A DNA stretch of 37,445 bases from Bacteroidota bacterium. Lineage in GTDB: Bacteria; Bacteroidota; Bacteroidia; JABEUT01. A program made the translations under genes and the position numbers. Shown piece after piece: positions 24,053-33,844 of this stretch (within the stretch, counting starts at the first letter, position 1; every line of letters starts with the position of its first letter). The notes under the pieces were generated by a model, which was given only the letters and a program-made list of their open reading frames with translations, was not told the origin of the DNA and did no database searches. Location: contig JABCZW010000023.1 of the NCBI GenBank assembly GCA_013289475.1, positions 1 to 37,445 on the forward strand, written 5' to 3'.

Positions 24053-26476
24053 CTATTTAGTACGGACCGTAGCACCTGCTTTTTCTTCATAAACCTTAAC
24101 CAGTTTCTCCATAACCTTATCTATTTCTTTATCGGTAAGGGTCTTGTGCTCACTCTGGAGTAAAAACCTTATGGCATACGATTTCTTTCCTTGCTCTACC
24201 TTATCGCCCATATACACATCAAATACCGATACTTCTTTCAGTAATTCCTTTTCAGTTTGATATGCCAGTTGTTTCAATTGGGCAAATTGCACGTTCTTCT
24301 CTATAACCAAAGCAAGATCGCGGGATACCAGTGGAAACCTTACAATCTCTTTAATATCGTGCTTAGATGGTATAAGACTCAATATATTCTTCCAGTTAAA
24401 ATCGGCGTAATATACTTCTCCTTTCACATCATGGTTTTTAAGAACAGTATGACTCACTTCTCCGTAAGTAACCAATGTTTTATTTTTAGCTGATATGGTA
24501 AGTCCTGCAGCAAAATAAATGTTATCAATTATTACAGCTTCCTCGCATTTTACCTTTCCAATTACCTTTTCAAGTACTTGCCCAACAAAGCCTTTAAGGA
24601 AATAAAAATCAGCAGGTTTTTGTTTTGCGTTCCACGATTCAGCGGTTTTGTTTCCGGTTACCCAAAAAGACAAATGCTCCTCTTCAGAAAAACCCTTCTC
24701 GTTCTTGGTATATGTTCTCCCAAATTCAAACAGTTTTAAATCGGCCCATTGGTTGTTCTGGTTGCGGTTAATACATACAAGCCCGTTATTGAGCATAGCG
24801 CTGCGCAATACATCAAGGTCTGAACTAAGCGGGTTTGCTAACCTTACCACAGAAGAATCCATACCAAACTTTGAAGAAGTAAGGGAAGTATTCATTATTT
24901 CGGTAAAACCATTCCCGGTAAGCATAATACTTATTTCTTCAAATACTTTATCTGCCTGTATACCCTTACTATGCACCATTGGTAGTTTTATAGTTGCAGG
25001 TATAGGTATATTGTTGTAGCCGTAAAACCGTGCTATCTCCTCTACAATATCAGCCTGAACAGCTATATCCATACGGTAGGTCGGAAGGTTTAACTTCCAG
25101 CTCTCTCCATTTTTAGATATAATACTTATACCTACATTCTGTATAATACTTTCTATTTCTTTATCGCTCACATCGTGGCCTAAAAGTTTCCTGCCAAAAG
25201 ATGGAGAGAAATCTAAATGTCTTTCCTGTGCCTTTACCGGGTATACATCCTGCTCTGTTGAAACTGTTACACCCGGGCATACTTCTATAATAAGATCAGC
25301 GGCGCGCTGCATAGCATAAGGTGTATTTCCAATATCAACACCTCTTTCGAATCGGAAAGAAGCATCGGTATGCAAGCCATAACGGCGGGCAGTCTTACGA
25401 ACGTGCGAAGGCTCGAAGTATGCACTCTCAATAAATACTCTTGTTGTATTTTCTTTTACTCCCGATTCTATTCCTCCGTAAACACCTGCAATGCACATGG
25501 CATCGCTTTCGTTGCAAATAAGTAAATCATCAGTATGTAATTTACGTTCTGTTCCATCGAGCGTAACAATTGTTTCATCTGCTTTGGCTTTACACACTAT
25601 TACTTTACCGCCCTTAATTTTATCAGCATCAAATGCGTGCAAAGGCTGTCCCGTTTCATGCATAACATAATTGGTTATATCAACTATGTTATTTATCGGG
25701 CGCAAGCCAATAGCAGATAAAGAATCTTTTAACCATTGTGGAGACTCAGCAACCTTAATTCCGCTAATGGTAATACCGCAATATCTTTTACAGGCCTCGG
25801 GATTTTGAATGGTTACCGTTATATCTAGCTTACCGTTTGCATTATACTTACCTGCCTCAGGCACCGATAATGACAATGGCTGAGCAGGCTTGTTACGGAT
25901 ATTTATAGCAGCTACCAAATCTCGGGCTACACCTATATGCGAAATAGCATCGGCACGGTTAGGGGTTAAGCCAATTTCAAATACTGTGTCTTTGTATATC
26001 TTAAAATATTCCGATGCAGGCATTCCAACCTTTGTATCTGCCGGTAATACCATAATACCGGCATGTGAGGCGCCTAAACCTATTTCATCTTCCGCACAAA
26101 TCATCCCTTCCGATGCTTCGCCGCGTATCTTGCTCTTCTTTATCTTGAATGATTCTCCTGTATAAGGGTAAAGTATTGCACCATCGGTTGCCACAATTAC
26201 CTTTTGCCCAACTGCAACATTAGCTGCGCCACAAACAATATTTAATAAAGCAGGGCCAGCAACATCAACAGTAGTTAAAGATAACTTATCGGCATTAGCG
26301 TGTTTAATGCAGGTCTTTACTTCCCCCACAACCAGGCCGATAAGTCCGCCTTTTATAGATTCAAAATCTTCTTCATGTTCTACCTCTAAACCTATTTCGG
26401 TAAGCAAGCGGCCAACTTCAGAAGGAGGCAACTCTATAGCGGCATATTTTTTGAGCCAGTTGTAAGATATTTTCAT
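24053..26476 (-). CDS. pheT: Phenylalanyl-tRNA synthetase beta subunit
   Basis: An 807-aa PheRS beta chain, partner of PheS (not in the window) in the alpha2-beta2 enzyme that charges tRNA-Phe. Domains in order: N-terminal MKISYNWLKKYAAIEL, the EMAP-like tRNA-binding domain (residues ~40-155, VGEVKTCIKHANADKLSL), the B3/B4 editing domain (~210-400, DITNYVMHETGQPLHAFDADK and FRFERGVD), B5 (~405-475, DIVEEIARFYGYNNIP), the catalytic-like module, and the ferredoxin-like anticodon-binding domain at the end (VRFPLVSRDLALVIE). The ATG at 26476 is preferred over one 33 bp upstream because the family starts with MKIS and a -7 box lies between the two. Confidence 0.95.
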   Translation of the reverse strand: MKISYNWLKKYAAIELPPSEVGRLLTEIGLEVEHEEDFESIKGGLIGLVVGEVKTCIKHANADKLSLTTVDVAGPALLNIVCGAANVAVGQKVIVATDGAILYPYTGESFKIKKSKIRGEASEGMICAEDEIGLGASHAGIMVLPADTKVGMPASEYFKIYKDTVFEIGLTPNRADAISHIGVARDLVAAINIRNKPAQPLSLSVPEAGKYNANGKLDITVTIQNPEACKRYCGITISGIKVAESPQWLKDSLSAIGLRPINNIVDITNYVMHETGQPLHAFDADKIKGGKVIVCKAKADETIVTLDGTERKLHTDDLLICNESDAMCIAGVYGGIESGVKENTTRVFIESAYFEPSHVRKTARRYGLHTDASFRFERGVDIGNTPYAMQRAADLIIEVCPGVTVSTEQDVYPVKAQERHLDFSPSFGRKLLGHDVSDKEIESIIQNVGISIISKNGESWKLNLPTYRMDIAVQADIVEEIARFYGYNNIPIPATIKLPMVHSKGIQADKVFEEISIMLTGNGFTEIMNTSLTSSKFGMDSSVVRLANPLSSDLDVLRSAMLNNGLVCINRNQNNQWADLKLFEFGRTYTKNEKGFSEEEHLSFWVTGNKTAESWNAKQKPADFYFLKGFVGQVLEKVIGKVKCEEAVIIDNIYFAAGLTISAKNKTLVTYGEVSHTVLKNHDVKGEVYYADFNWKNILSLIPSKHDIKEIVRFPLVSRDLALVIEKNVQFAQLKQLAYQTEKELLKEVSVFDVYMGDKVEQGKKSYAIRFLLQSEHKTLTDKEIDKVMEKLVKVYEEKAGATVRTK

Positions 26477-26494
26477 TGTAAATGTTTTACCCTG

Positions 26495-26502
26495 CAAATG
26501 TA
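26495..26502 (-). promoter_or_regulatory. Bacteroidota -7 box upstream of pheT
   Basis: Minus-strand TACATTTG matches TAnnTTTG and lies 19 bp before the chosen ATG. It falls downstream of the alternative upstream start, which argues against that start. Confidence 0.45.
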
Positions 26503-26578
26503 AGTGCATTTTGGGTTCTTCACTCCATGTAGTGTTAGTGCTTCAATAAATAATATAGCCTTCTTTCAACAAAAAGTA

Positions 26579-26586
26579 TATTTTTG
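26579..26586 (+). promoter_or_regulatory. Bacteroidota -7 box for the long GloVer-repeat gene
   Basis: TATTTTTG matches TAnnTTTG, about 90 bp before the chosen ATG at 26677. No convincing -33 box is at the right distance. Confidence 0.35.
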
Positions 26587-26676
26587 CCCCGTTTTTAACC
26601 ACAATACTTAAACCCATTCAATTAAAAAATCACTTATTAAATAAAAATGTTCCCTGACATTAAAAATTCAAACCCC

Positions 26677-29600
26677 ATGAAAAAGATCACACTCATTCTT
26701 AGCCTTTTAGTCATATCACTTTCATTTACAAAGGCCCAAACTGCTTTAGGCAGAATATGGGGCATGACATACCAGGGTGGCGATAGTAACGGAGGAGTTA
26801 TTTTTAATCACGATTCACTCACTTCACAAGATAGTATAGTATACCCATTTTATACCCCTGGATTAAGCCTGCAATATTCAAGCCTTATACAAGCCACCGA
26901 TGGCAATTTTTATGGAATGACCTTTGGTGGTGGTACATCGGGCCTGGGAACTATTTTTAAATGTAGTACCTCAGGCATGGTTACCACACTGGTTAGTTTT
27001 ACCGGCGCAAATGGCAGTTCTCCTTATGGAAGTCTTATACAAGCCTCCGATGGCAACCTCTATGGCATGACAAACCAGGGCGGAACATCCGGAATGGGGA
27101 CTATTTTTAAATGTACTACATCGGGTACGCTAACCTCATTGGTTAGCTTTACGGGAGCAGCAAACGGAAGCTACCCTTACGGAAACCTTGTGCAGGGGAA
27201 AGATGGTAACTTGTACGGTATGGCATCTACCGGCGGCTCATCTAACCAGGGAATTATTTTCAAATGCTCCACATTTGGTACGCTGAATGTACTTGTTAAT
27301 TTCAATGGCACAAATGGCCAAAACCCTTATGGCAGCCTCATACAAATAGCTAATGGTTACTTTTATGGAATGACCTATGGCGGTGGCTCATCAAGCGACG
27401 GGACGCTCTTTAAATGTAACACAACAGGAACTCTTACAACCCTTGTAAACTTCAGTGGCACCAATGGCCAAAACCCTTATGGCAGTCTTGTTCAAGCCAG
27501 CGACGGCAATTTTTATGGCACTACTTTTGGCGGTGGCTCATCAAGCGACGGAACTGTTTTCAAGTTTGATTCAACATTACATACACTAAGCACATTAGTA
27601 AACTTTGCAGGTGCTGCTAATGGCAGCTTTCCATATAGTACTCTTATACAAGCCAATGATGGTAACTTATATGGTATGACTTCCGGCGGGGGTTCATCAA
27701 GCTTGGGAACCATGTTTCAATGTACGACCGTTGGCGGGCTTACTACTTATGTAAACTTTACAGGAGCTAATGGCAGCTCGCCACAAGGCAGCCTTGTTGA
27801 AGCCGCAGATAATAAACTGTATGGCATGACTAATTCCGGCGGCCCTGCCGGTTATGGTATTATTTATAACTGCACTACAAGCGGCACGTTTACAAATATT
27901 GCTTATATAGGTTCAAGTTCTATAGGCTATAACCCTTATGGCGGACTGGTTCAGTGCACCGATGGCAACCTGTATGGTATGACAGGCTACGGAGGTACTT
28001 ATGGAGCAGGAACTATTTATAAGTACAATACAGTAACAGGTACTATAACAACTATAGCAAGTTTTAACGGTACGAATGGCCAGTTACCTTCGGGCAGCCT
28101 TATACAAGCTACGGATGGAAATTTATATGGTATGACATCGGCTGGTGGCACCTCGAATTTGGGAACTATTTTTAAATGCACTACATCGGGCACCCTGACA
28201 AAATTGGTTGATTTTACCGGCACAAATGGTGAAAGCCCATCCGGTGGATTGATACAGGCTAACGATGGTAACCTGTATGGTATGACATACCAGGGCGGTG
28301 CATCTAACCAGGGTTCTCTTTTTCAATGTACTACAACTGGTACGCTGACAACCCTCGTGAGTTTTAGCGGCACGAATGGCAGGTTCCCATACGGAAATGT
28401 AATACAAGCTAAAGACGGCAACCTGTATGGAACAACAGGCAATGGAGGAACATCTAATTATGGCACTATCTTTCAATGCACCCTTGCCGGTTCTCTTACA
28501 ACAATTTTAAATTTCACCAATACAAACGGCAGGAATCCTAAAGGCATTATTCAGGGCTCTGATGGTAACCTCTATGGATTAACCCAAACAGGTGGCGCTT
28601 CGAGTAACGGAACCATATTTAAATGCACTACATCGGGTACACTAACAACACTGGTAAGTTTTGCTGGTGCATCAAACGGAGCACAACCATATGGTATTAT
28701 TATGCAGGCATCTGATGGTAACTTATTTGGCATGACTGAGACGGGCGGCTCATCGAATTTTGGAACTGTATTTAAATGCACTACATCGGGAACACTAACC
28801 ACTCTAATTAATTTAAACGGAGCAGCAAATGGCAAGTCGCCTCAATATGGCAATTTAATTGAAGTAATGAGCTCTTCTATTGTTAATACCGCAACCTGTT
28901 CCGGCCCAACACTCACTGCTTCTGTCAGAGGTGCCATTAGTCCATATACTTATTCATGGTCTACCGGAGCAACAACTTCCAGTATCATCGGCGTCAACAC
29001 AGCCGGCACATATTCCTACACGGTAACCGATGCCAGGGGAATAAAAACAAGTGCAAGTACTACATTACCTGCATACACAACACTTTCAGTTACGCCCGGA
29101 AGTGGTGAGGCTACATGCGCTGGTACACCAACCAATCTTTCTGCATCAGGAAATGGAGGAACGGGAGCACTAACTTATACCTGGATGCCGGGCAGTTTGA
29201 GTGGCTCATCACCAAGTGTTAATCCTTCATCCACCACCACATATAGTGTAACTATTAAAGATGCAAACGGCTGCACCTCAAACGGAACGCAGATTGTGAC
29301 GGTAAATCCTTCACCTACGGTAAGTATTTCTATTACTGGCCTCTCAGCAATGATTTGCGCGGGAGATACTCTTGGAATGATTGCCAGTGGCGCAAGTACT
29401 TATGCATGGAGCCCGTCTTCAGGATTAAATGCCACTACGGGTGTACATGTAATAGTATCTTCTATAACAACAACAACATATAGCGTAACAGGTACAGCAG
29501 CGGGATGTACAGGGAATGCTTCGCAGGTAATAACAGTTAATCCTTTACCAACTATAAAGGTAACCGGTACAAACATTATTACAATTGGAAGCAAAGACAC

Positions 29601-30033
29601 CTTAACAGCTAGTGGCGGAATAAGCTATGTATGGTCGGGCGGAAGTACCAGCGATACAACCATAGTAACGCCATTAACAAATACGACGTATTCGGTAACA
29701 GGTAAAAACAGCAAAGGATGCTCGGATACTGCAACCTTTAAGGTAATTGTTAACCCAACCGGCATAAGCAGCATTGAGCTTTCCAACAGTACATCGCTTT
29801 ATCCTAACCCTGTTGTTAATACACTGAACCTATTATTTGATATGCAAGAAACAGGTAAGAATGCAGTAGTAGAAATAATTGATTTGACTGGAAAAGAATT
29901 GATAAGCCAGAGTACAACTATAAGCAATGGTAAAGTAATTACCATAGATGTGAGCATGCTTGCACAGGGTATGTATTTTGCAAAAGTACTTACCGGCAAA
30001 AACACCCAGACAGTTAAGTTCATTAAGAGATAG
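26677..30033 (+). CDS. T9SS-secreted GloVer-repeat protein with Ig-like domains (14 repeats)
   Basis: A 1118-aa secreted protein. The ATG at 26677 begins a Sec signal peptide (MKKITLILSLLVISLSFTKAQ); an in-frame ATG ten codons earlier would spoil it. Residues ~25-735 are 14 tandem ~50-residue repeats of the GloVer type (DGNLYGMTxxGGTSxxGTIFKCTTSGTLTTLVSF...NGxxPYGSLIQA). Four Ig/SprB-like beta domains follow (for example TYSWSTGATTSS, AYAWSPSSGL and SYVWSGGSTSD), then a type IX secretion C-terminal sorting domain (SLYPNPVVNTLNL ... GMYFAKVLTGKNTQTVKFIKR). It should cross the outer membrane and be anchored or released; its ligand is unknown. Fourteen repeats would suit two seven-bladed propellers (inference). 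A paralogue follows directly. Confidence 0.85.
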   Translation: MKKITLILSLLVISLSFTKAQTALGRIWGMTYQGGDSNGGVIFNHDSLTSQDSIVYPFYTPGLSLQYSSLIQATDGNFYGMTFGGGTSGLGTIFKCSTSGMVTTLVSFTGANGSSPYGSLIQASDGNLYGMTNQGGTSGMGTIFKCTTSGTLTSLVSFTGAANGSYPYGNLVQGKDGNLYGMASTGGSSNQGIIFKCSTFGTLNVLVNFNGTNGQNPYGSLIQIANGYFYGMTYGGGSSSDGTLFKCNTTGTLTTLVNFSGTNGQNPYGSLVQASDGNFYGTTFGGGSSSDGTVFKFDSTLHTLSTLVNFAGAANGSFPYSTLIQANDGNLYGMTSGGGSSSLGTMFQCTTVGGLTTYVNFTGANGSSPQGSLVEAADNKLYGMTNSGGPAGYGIIYNCTTSGTFTNIAYIGSSSIGYNPYGGLVQCTDGNLYGMTGYGGTYGAGTIYKYNTVTGTITTIASFNGTNGQLPSGSLIQATDGNLYGMTSAGGTSNLGTIFKCTTSGTLTKLVDFTGTNGESPSGGLIQANDGNLYGMTYQGGASNQGSLFQCTTTGTLTTLVSFSGTNGRFPYGNVIQAKDGNLYGTTGNGGTSNYGTIFQCTLAGSLTTILNFTNTNGRNPKGIIQGSDGNLYGLTQTGGASSNGTIFKCTTSGTLTTLVSFAGASNGAQPYGIIMQASDGNLFGMTETGGSSNFGTVFKCTTSGTLTTLINLNGAANGKSPQYGNLIEVMSSSIVNTATCSGPTLTASVRGAISPYTYSWSTGATTSSIIGVNTAGTYSYTVTDARGIKTSASTTLPAYTTLSVTPGSGEATCAGTPTNLSASGNGGTGALTYTWMPGSLSGSSPSVNPSSTTTYSVTIKDANGCTSNGTQIVTVNPSPTVSISITGLSAMICAGDTLGMIASGASTYAWSPSSGLNATTGVHVIVSSITTTTYSVTGTAAGCTGNASQVITVNPLPTIKVTGTNIITIGSKDTLTASGGISYVWSGGSTSDTTIVTPLTNTTYSVTGKNSKGCSDTATFKVIVNPTGISSIELSNSTSLYPNPVVNTLNLLFDMQETGKNAVVEIIDLTGKELISQSTTISNGKVITIDVSMLAQGMYFAKVLTGKNTQTVKFIKR

Positions 30034-30089
30034 AAAGACCACTGTAGCCAACAACAAATAATACTACAAGTAGTTTTGGCTCTTATCCT

Positions 30090-30123
30090 TTTGGATGAGA
30101 GACCTTAACTTTATTTACCTTTG
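30090..30123 (+). promoter_or_regulatory. Bacteroidota promoter for the second GloVer-repeat gene
   Basis: TTTG (30090-30093) and TACCTTTG (30116-30123) match the -33 and -7 boxes with 22 nt between them, at the long end of the accepted spacing. The -7 lies 22 bp before the ATG at 30146 and after the alternative upstream ATG at 30095, supporting the later start. Confidence 0.55.
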
Positions 30124-30145
30124 CAAAAAAATTCAAAGAAAAAAA

Positions 30146-32107
30146 ATGGAAAGAACTACAAAAAGAACCGGACTACTCTTCAGCTTATTAATTGCTTTTA
30201 CAACATTAACCAATGCCCAGCATTATGTATTATGCGGCACGGCTTATCAGGGAGGGGTTAATAACTATGGCACTATTTTCAGGTACGACTTTCAAACCGG
30301 AAAAGATACAGCCATCGTAATTTTCAACAACACTACAAACGGGGAAAATCCAATTGGTACTCTTATGCAAGACCCTAACGATAGCTTACTGTATGGTTTA
30401 ACTACTTATGGTGGAACATACGGAGATGGTGTGCTTTTCAGTGTTAATGCCGCAACAGGCAAAGACAGCACCAGGTTCCAATACAAAGAACTTGTAAATG
30501 GCTGGGAGCCATACCAGGGTAACCTGACCTGGTACAATAATATGTTTTATGGTTTGATTTGGGGAGGTGGACCAAGCGACTCGGGTGTGATTTTCAGTTT
30601 TGACCCTACTACTAACCACGACAGCACCGTTTATAATTTCACAAAAAAGCATAACGATTCATATTACCCCTGGGGTACCCAACTAACACCATATAGCAAC
30701 GGACTTATGTATGGTATGACCTATGGTAACCAATACGGGCCTATCGATGGAGGTAGCATATTCAGTTTCGATCCTGTGACAGGTAAAGACAGCGTTATAG
30801 TAACACTTGATACAGCTACAGGGTTCTATCCGGAAGAAGGCTCTTTAATTCTGGATAAGAAAAATCAGCTTTTGTATGGTGTGAATTATGCAGGTGGATC
30901 TGCAGACTCAGGAACACTTTTCAATTTCAATCCTTTAACGGGTGCATATAATGTTCTTTTAAATTTTAATACTGCTATTGGCGCTAACCCTGCCGGTTCA
31001 GTAATGTACGATAGCGTTGACGGCAAATTCTATGGCATGACTCTGCATGGAGGCACGCACCAATATGGGGTTATATATTCTTACGACCCTGTAAAGAATA
31101 AAGACAGCGTGCTATATAACTTCGACAGCACCCATGGCAGATACCCGGAAGGTAATTTTGTTATGGGCCCTGACGGTCTCCTATATGGTTTTACTACCCA
31201 AGGCGGAGCAGTAGATTCAGGTGTGATATTTAACTTTAACCCAATGACAGGTAAAGACAGCGTGCTTGCAAGCTTGAATGTTGCAACCGGCGGCTATGCA
31301 TTCGGTACCCCAACTATAGTAAACATATGTCCTGTGGCAAAAATTGCATCACAACCTAAAACAGCACATATATGCGCCGGAAGCGATACTTCATTTACGC
31401 TTAAAACACAATCTGCCAAAACAATGAGCTACCAGTGGCAGGTAAATAAAGGCACAGGCTTTAACAATGTTAGTAATGGAGGCATGTATTCGGGCGCAAC
31501 TACCAATACACTACATATAACCAAGGCAATGTCGGCTATGAATGGCTATAAGTTTATGGTTACAGCAATGGATGGATGCAGTGATTTAACATCTGATATT
31601 ATTACACTTAGTGTTGATACTGTTATTGTAAATGTTACAGGAAAAAACAGTGTGCTGGAAGGATCAACTGATACCTTAGTTGTAACAGGTGCATGTACCT
31701 ATGTTTGGAGCACCGGTGCTACGAAAGACACTCTTTTCGTATCTCCATTAGTAACTACAACTTATTCAGTAGTGGGGCATTCATGCACAGGTGGATGCAG
31801 CAGTAAGGTAGATACAATCTCGGTAACCCCTATTATTACAACCGGCTTGAACAACTTGCAAAACAACAATATTGTTTCGGCCTATCCTAACCCGGTTGCT
31901 GCAACACTTTACATTACTGCAAATACAACCGCAGCTATGCCTGCTACCATTAAAATTACCGACATAACAGGCAAAAAAGTAATGAACTTCACTACCTCAA
32001 TAAATGGTGCAGAAGCTATAGATGTACATATCTTACCTGAAGGAATGTACCTTGTAAAAGTTATAACGGAAAAGAGTACACAGACAATTAAGTTTATTAA
32101 GAATTAA
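30146..32107 (+). CDS. T9SS-secreted GloVer-repeat protein (7 repeats)
   Basis: A 653-aa secreted protein, smaller paralogue of its upstream neighbour. A signal peptide (ERTTKRTGLLFSLLIAF, cut near TNAQ) precedes seven ~50-residue GloVer-like repeats (LYGLTTYGGTYGDGVLFS, FYGLIWGGGPSDSGVIFS, LYGFTTQGGAVDSGVIFN and others) that end near residue 390, each blade carrying a TGKDS-type turn. An Ig-like domain (SYQWQVNKGTGFNNVSN) and another beta domain (TYVWSTGATKDTLF) follow, then a T9SS sorting domain (AYPNPVAATLYIT ... GMYLVKVITEKSTQTIKFIKN). Repeats here are more diverged than in the neighbour. It has its own promoter and a terminator, so the pair need not be an operon. Confidence 0.83.
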   Translation: MERTTKRTGLLFSLLIAFTTLTNAQHYVLCGTAYQGGVNNYGTIFRYDFQTGKDTAIVIFNNTTNGENPIGTLMQDPNDSLLYGLTTYGGTYGDGVLFSVNAATGKDSTRFQYKELVNGWEPYQGNLTWYNNMFYGLIWGGGPSDSGVIFSFDPTTNHDSTVYNFTKKHNDSYYPWGTQLTPYSNGLMYGMTYGNQYGPIDGGSIFSFDPVTGKDSVIVTLDTATGFYPEEGSLILDKKNQLLYGVNYAGGSADSGTLFNFNPLTGAYNVLLNFNTAIGANPAGSVMYDSVDGKFYGMTLHGGTHQYGVIYSYDPVKNKDSVLYNFDSTHGRYPEGNFVMGPDGLLYGFTTQGGAVDSGVIFNFNPMTGKDSVLASLNVATGGYAFGTPTIVNICPVAKIASQPKTAHICAGSDTSFTLKTQSAKTMSYQWQVNKGTGFNNVSNGGMYSGATTNTLHITKAMSAMNGYKFMVTAMDGCSDLTSDIITLSVDTVIVNVTGKNSVLEGSTDTLVVTGACTYVWSTGATKDTLFVSPLVTTTYSVVGHSCTGGCSSKVDTISVTPIITTGLNNLQNNNIVSAYPNPVAATLYITANTTAAMPATIKITDITGKKVMNFTTSINGAEAIDVHILPEGMYLVKVITEKSTQTIKFIKN

Positions 32108-32133
32108 TTACCAAATAAACTTTCATGAAGAGG

Positions 32134-32172
32134 TGAGGAATGTGGAGAACATGTTCCTCATCTTTTTCTTTT
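32134..32172 (+). terminator. Intrinsic terminator after the 7-repeat gene
   Basis: TGAGGAA (32134-32140) pairs with TTCCTCA (32154-32160), with an inner TGT/ACA extension across a small bulge, followed by TCTTTTTCTTTT. It lies 26 bp after the stop. Confidence 0.7.
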
Positions 32173-32228
32173 ATACAGACTAAACTCCTTCTTTTGCAGT
32201 TAATTAAGAAATACTAACTCCATTTGCA

Positions 32229-33041
32229 ATGCGCAAATTCTTATACCCGGTTACCTTAATCATATTTAGCTGCTCCAAAATATTCGCCCAGAATATTACA
32301 GAGAACGACTTGAATCAATGTGCCTGCTCTGTGTTGTTTAAAAGCGATACCATAAAACAATATGAGGAAACTCAATTAAAGAAGAAATCTATAACCGGTT
32401 ATTACCAGCTTTATAATAAATACAACCAGGTTACATGGTGCGGATATATCCGTAATTCTGAATTATACAGCGGTCTTAAATTTATTTTTGATACTGCCAG
32501 CGGATTTGATGTTACTGTATTAAACAATATAGGTGACGAAGTCCATTTTGAAGGTAAATCGAAGGGTAATTGCTGGTACAATGGATGGGGGGCAGCATAC
32601 CATATGTTTGAGAAGTATGATAAAAATGATTCATTAATTTCTATATCTGGCAATATGCCAAAAGATGCTAACTGTTATGATTTAGATACTTACAAAATAA
32701 ATTATAAAGGTCAGCTTTATAGGCGTGAACATTCATCTAACTGCAGAGTTGATACATCCATGCCAAGGTTTTATACCTATACTTATGCCTATAATGCAAA
32801 GGGTTTATTATCTGATTTCATACATTACCCTACAGGGTATCTTCGCATAGAGGATACGAATAATTGCACCCATATTTATTATAACTATGATTCGAAGAAT
32901 AGACTGATAAAAAAAACAGAAGCTACCCGAACCCAATACCCGCATCCATCAACAACACAAACAATTTATAGTTACAAATATTTTCAAGATGGAATGCGGG
33001 AGGAGATATTGGTAAAGAAAGAAGATGGATCTGTTAAATAA
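32229..33041 (+). CDS. Secreted protein with YD-like repeats, unknown function
   Basis: A 270-aa protein with a signal peptide (MRKFLYPVTLIIFSCSKIFAQ); the Cys in FSCSK is not in a proper lipobox. The body has scattered Cys (CACSVL, NCWYNG, NCYDLD, NCRVD, NNCTHIYY) that could form disulfides in the periplasm, and YD-like strands toward the end (YTYAYNAKGLLSDFIHY, IYYNYDSKNRLIKKTE), similar to short Rhs/YD repeats found in many Bacteroidota surface proteins. No enzyme motif is seen. It converges on tonB with only a few bases between stops. Function not assigned. Confidence 0.6.
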   Translation: MRKFLYPVTLIIFSCSKIFAQNITENDLNQCACSVLFKSDTIKQYEETQLKKKSITGYYQLYNKYNQVTWCGYIRNSELYSGLKFIFDTASGFDVTVLNNIGDEVHFEGKSKGNCWYNGWGAAYHMFEKYDKNDSLISISGNMPKDANCYDLDTYKINYKGQLYRREHSSNCRVDTSMPRFYTYTYAYNAKGLLSDFIHYPTGYLRIEDTNNCTHIYYNYDSKNRLIKKTEATRTQYPHPSTTQTIYSYKYFQDGMREEILVKKEDGSVK

Positions 33042-33045
33042 GTAC

Positions 33046-33837
33046 TTACTGAACCGTAAACTTAACGGTCATTTTACCCTGCTGTTCAGGGGTACCATCG
33101 GGGCTGGTGCTGAACTTGGTGGTCATAGCCGCTTCTTTGGCCTTGCCATACAAGCAAGTACTGGTAGTATTAGAGCCCTGTTCTCCGGGGGTAGCACTTA
33201 TAACCGAGCCACTCTGGTCAACAATAATTTTCAATACAACTGTACCCTCTTCATGGCAATCGGCATTAATATTAGGGCGTTTTAATAGTTTCCTGCCCGC
33301 CAGTTTATAACCAATAGGCCCTGTGCCCATACTTTCACCCGGATTAGTGCCATCAGGAGTTCCTGCATTGCCGGGGTTACCTGAATTTCCATCGCCACCC
33401 GTTGTGCCCTTACTATGCTTAAATTTATTAAACACGCCTGCAAGTTCAGGGTTTACCTGTTGCTGTGGAGTGGTGGTATCTATTTTCGCGTTCTTGTTAT
33501 CAATCTTTGCCGATTTTAGATTGCTAGGTTCATCAGCATCATTGGTAAGTACCTTAGCGTTATTGTGAGAAGTGGCTTTGGTAGGGGTGCTGGTAGATTT
33601 TTCAGGATTGTTATTATCACCCATTTTATCCTGCTCTACATGGCCTGTACCATTCACATTATTTCCAAAATCAGCTTCAACAACAATTTCGGGGGGAGGT
33701 ATTTCTTTATAAGGCGGTAGCGGAGTAACAATTACATAGTAAAACAAAAACAGTAAAATAGCAGCATGCACAATAATTGTAATAATAAGGGCTATACCCT
33801 TATTATTCCTTTCTTGCTTTACTGTTACTGTCGACAT
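33046..33837 (-). CDS. TonB-family energy transducer
   Basis: A 263-aa protein with a single N-terminal transmembrane helix (residues ~14-37, IALIITIIVHAAILLFLFYYV) next to a short Pro stretch (TPLPPYKEIPPPE), a long low-complexity periplasmic spacer rich in Asn, Gly, Thr and Lys, and a C-terminal TonB-like domain (EEGTVVLKIIVDQSGSVISATP ... MTTKFS ... GKMTVKFTVQ). It would transmit proton-motive force from ExbB-ExbD to outer-membrane receptors. It follows exbD after 7 bp as the last gene of the exbB-exbD-tonB unit. The C-terminal domain differs in detail from enterobacterial TonB, as usual in this phylum. Confidence 0.85.
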   Translation of the reverse strand: MSTVTVKQERNNKGIALIITIIVHAAILLFLFYYVIVTPLPPYKEIPPPEIVVEADFGNNVNGTGHVEQDKMGDNNNPEKSTSTPTKATSHNNAKVLTNDADEPSNLKSAKIDNKNAKIDTTTPQQQVNPELAGVFNKFKHSKGTTGGDGNSGNPGNAGTPDGTNPGESMGTGPIGYKLAGRKLLKRPNINADCHEEGTVVLKIIVDQSGSVISATPGEQGSNTTSTCLYGKAKEAAMTTKFSTSPDGTPEQQGKMTVKFTVQ

Positions 33838-33844
33838 GCTTAAC

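Noticed and set aside
28123..28476. Minus-strand frames within the GloVer repeat gene
   Set aside because: Repeat DNA lacks stops in several frames, giving repeated antisense shadow peptides; the plus-strand protein is clearly the real one.
26740..28860. CRISPR array
   Set aside because: The direct repeats are about 150 nt with no separating unique spacers and encode a protein repeat, so this is a coding tandem repeat.
30043..30085. Terminator between the two GloVer genes
   Set aside because: AGCCAA and TTGGCT can pair with a long loop, but no T-run follows, so it is too weak to call.
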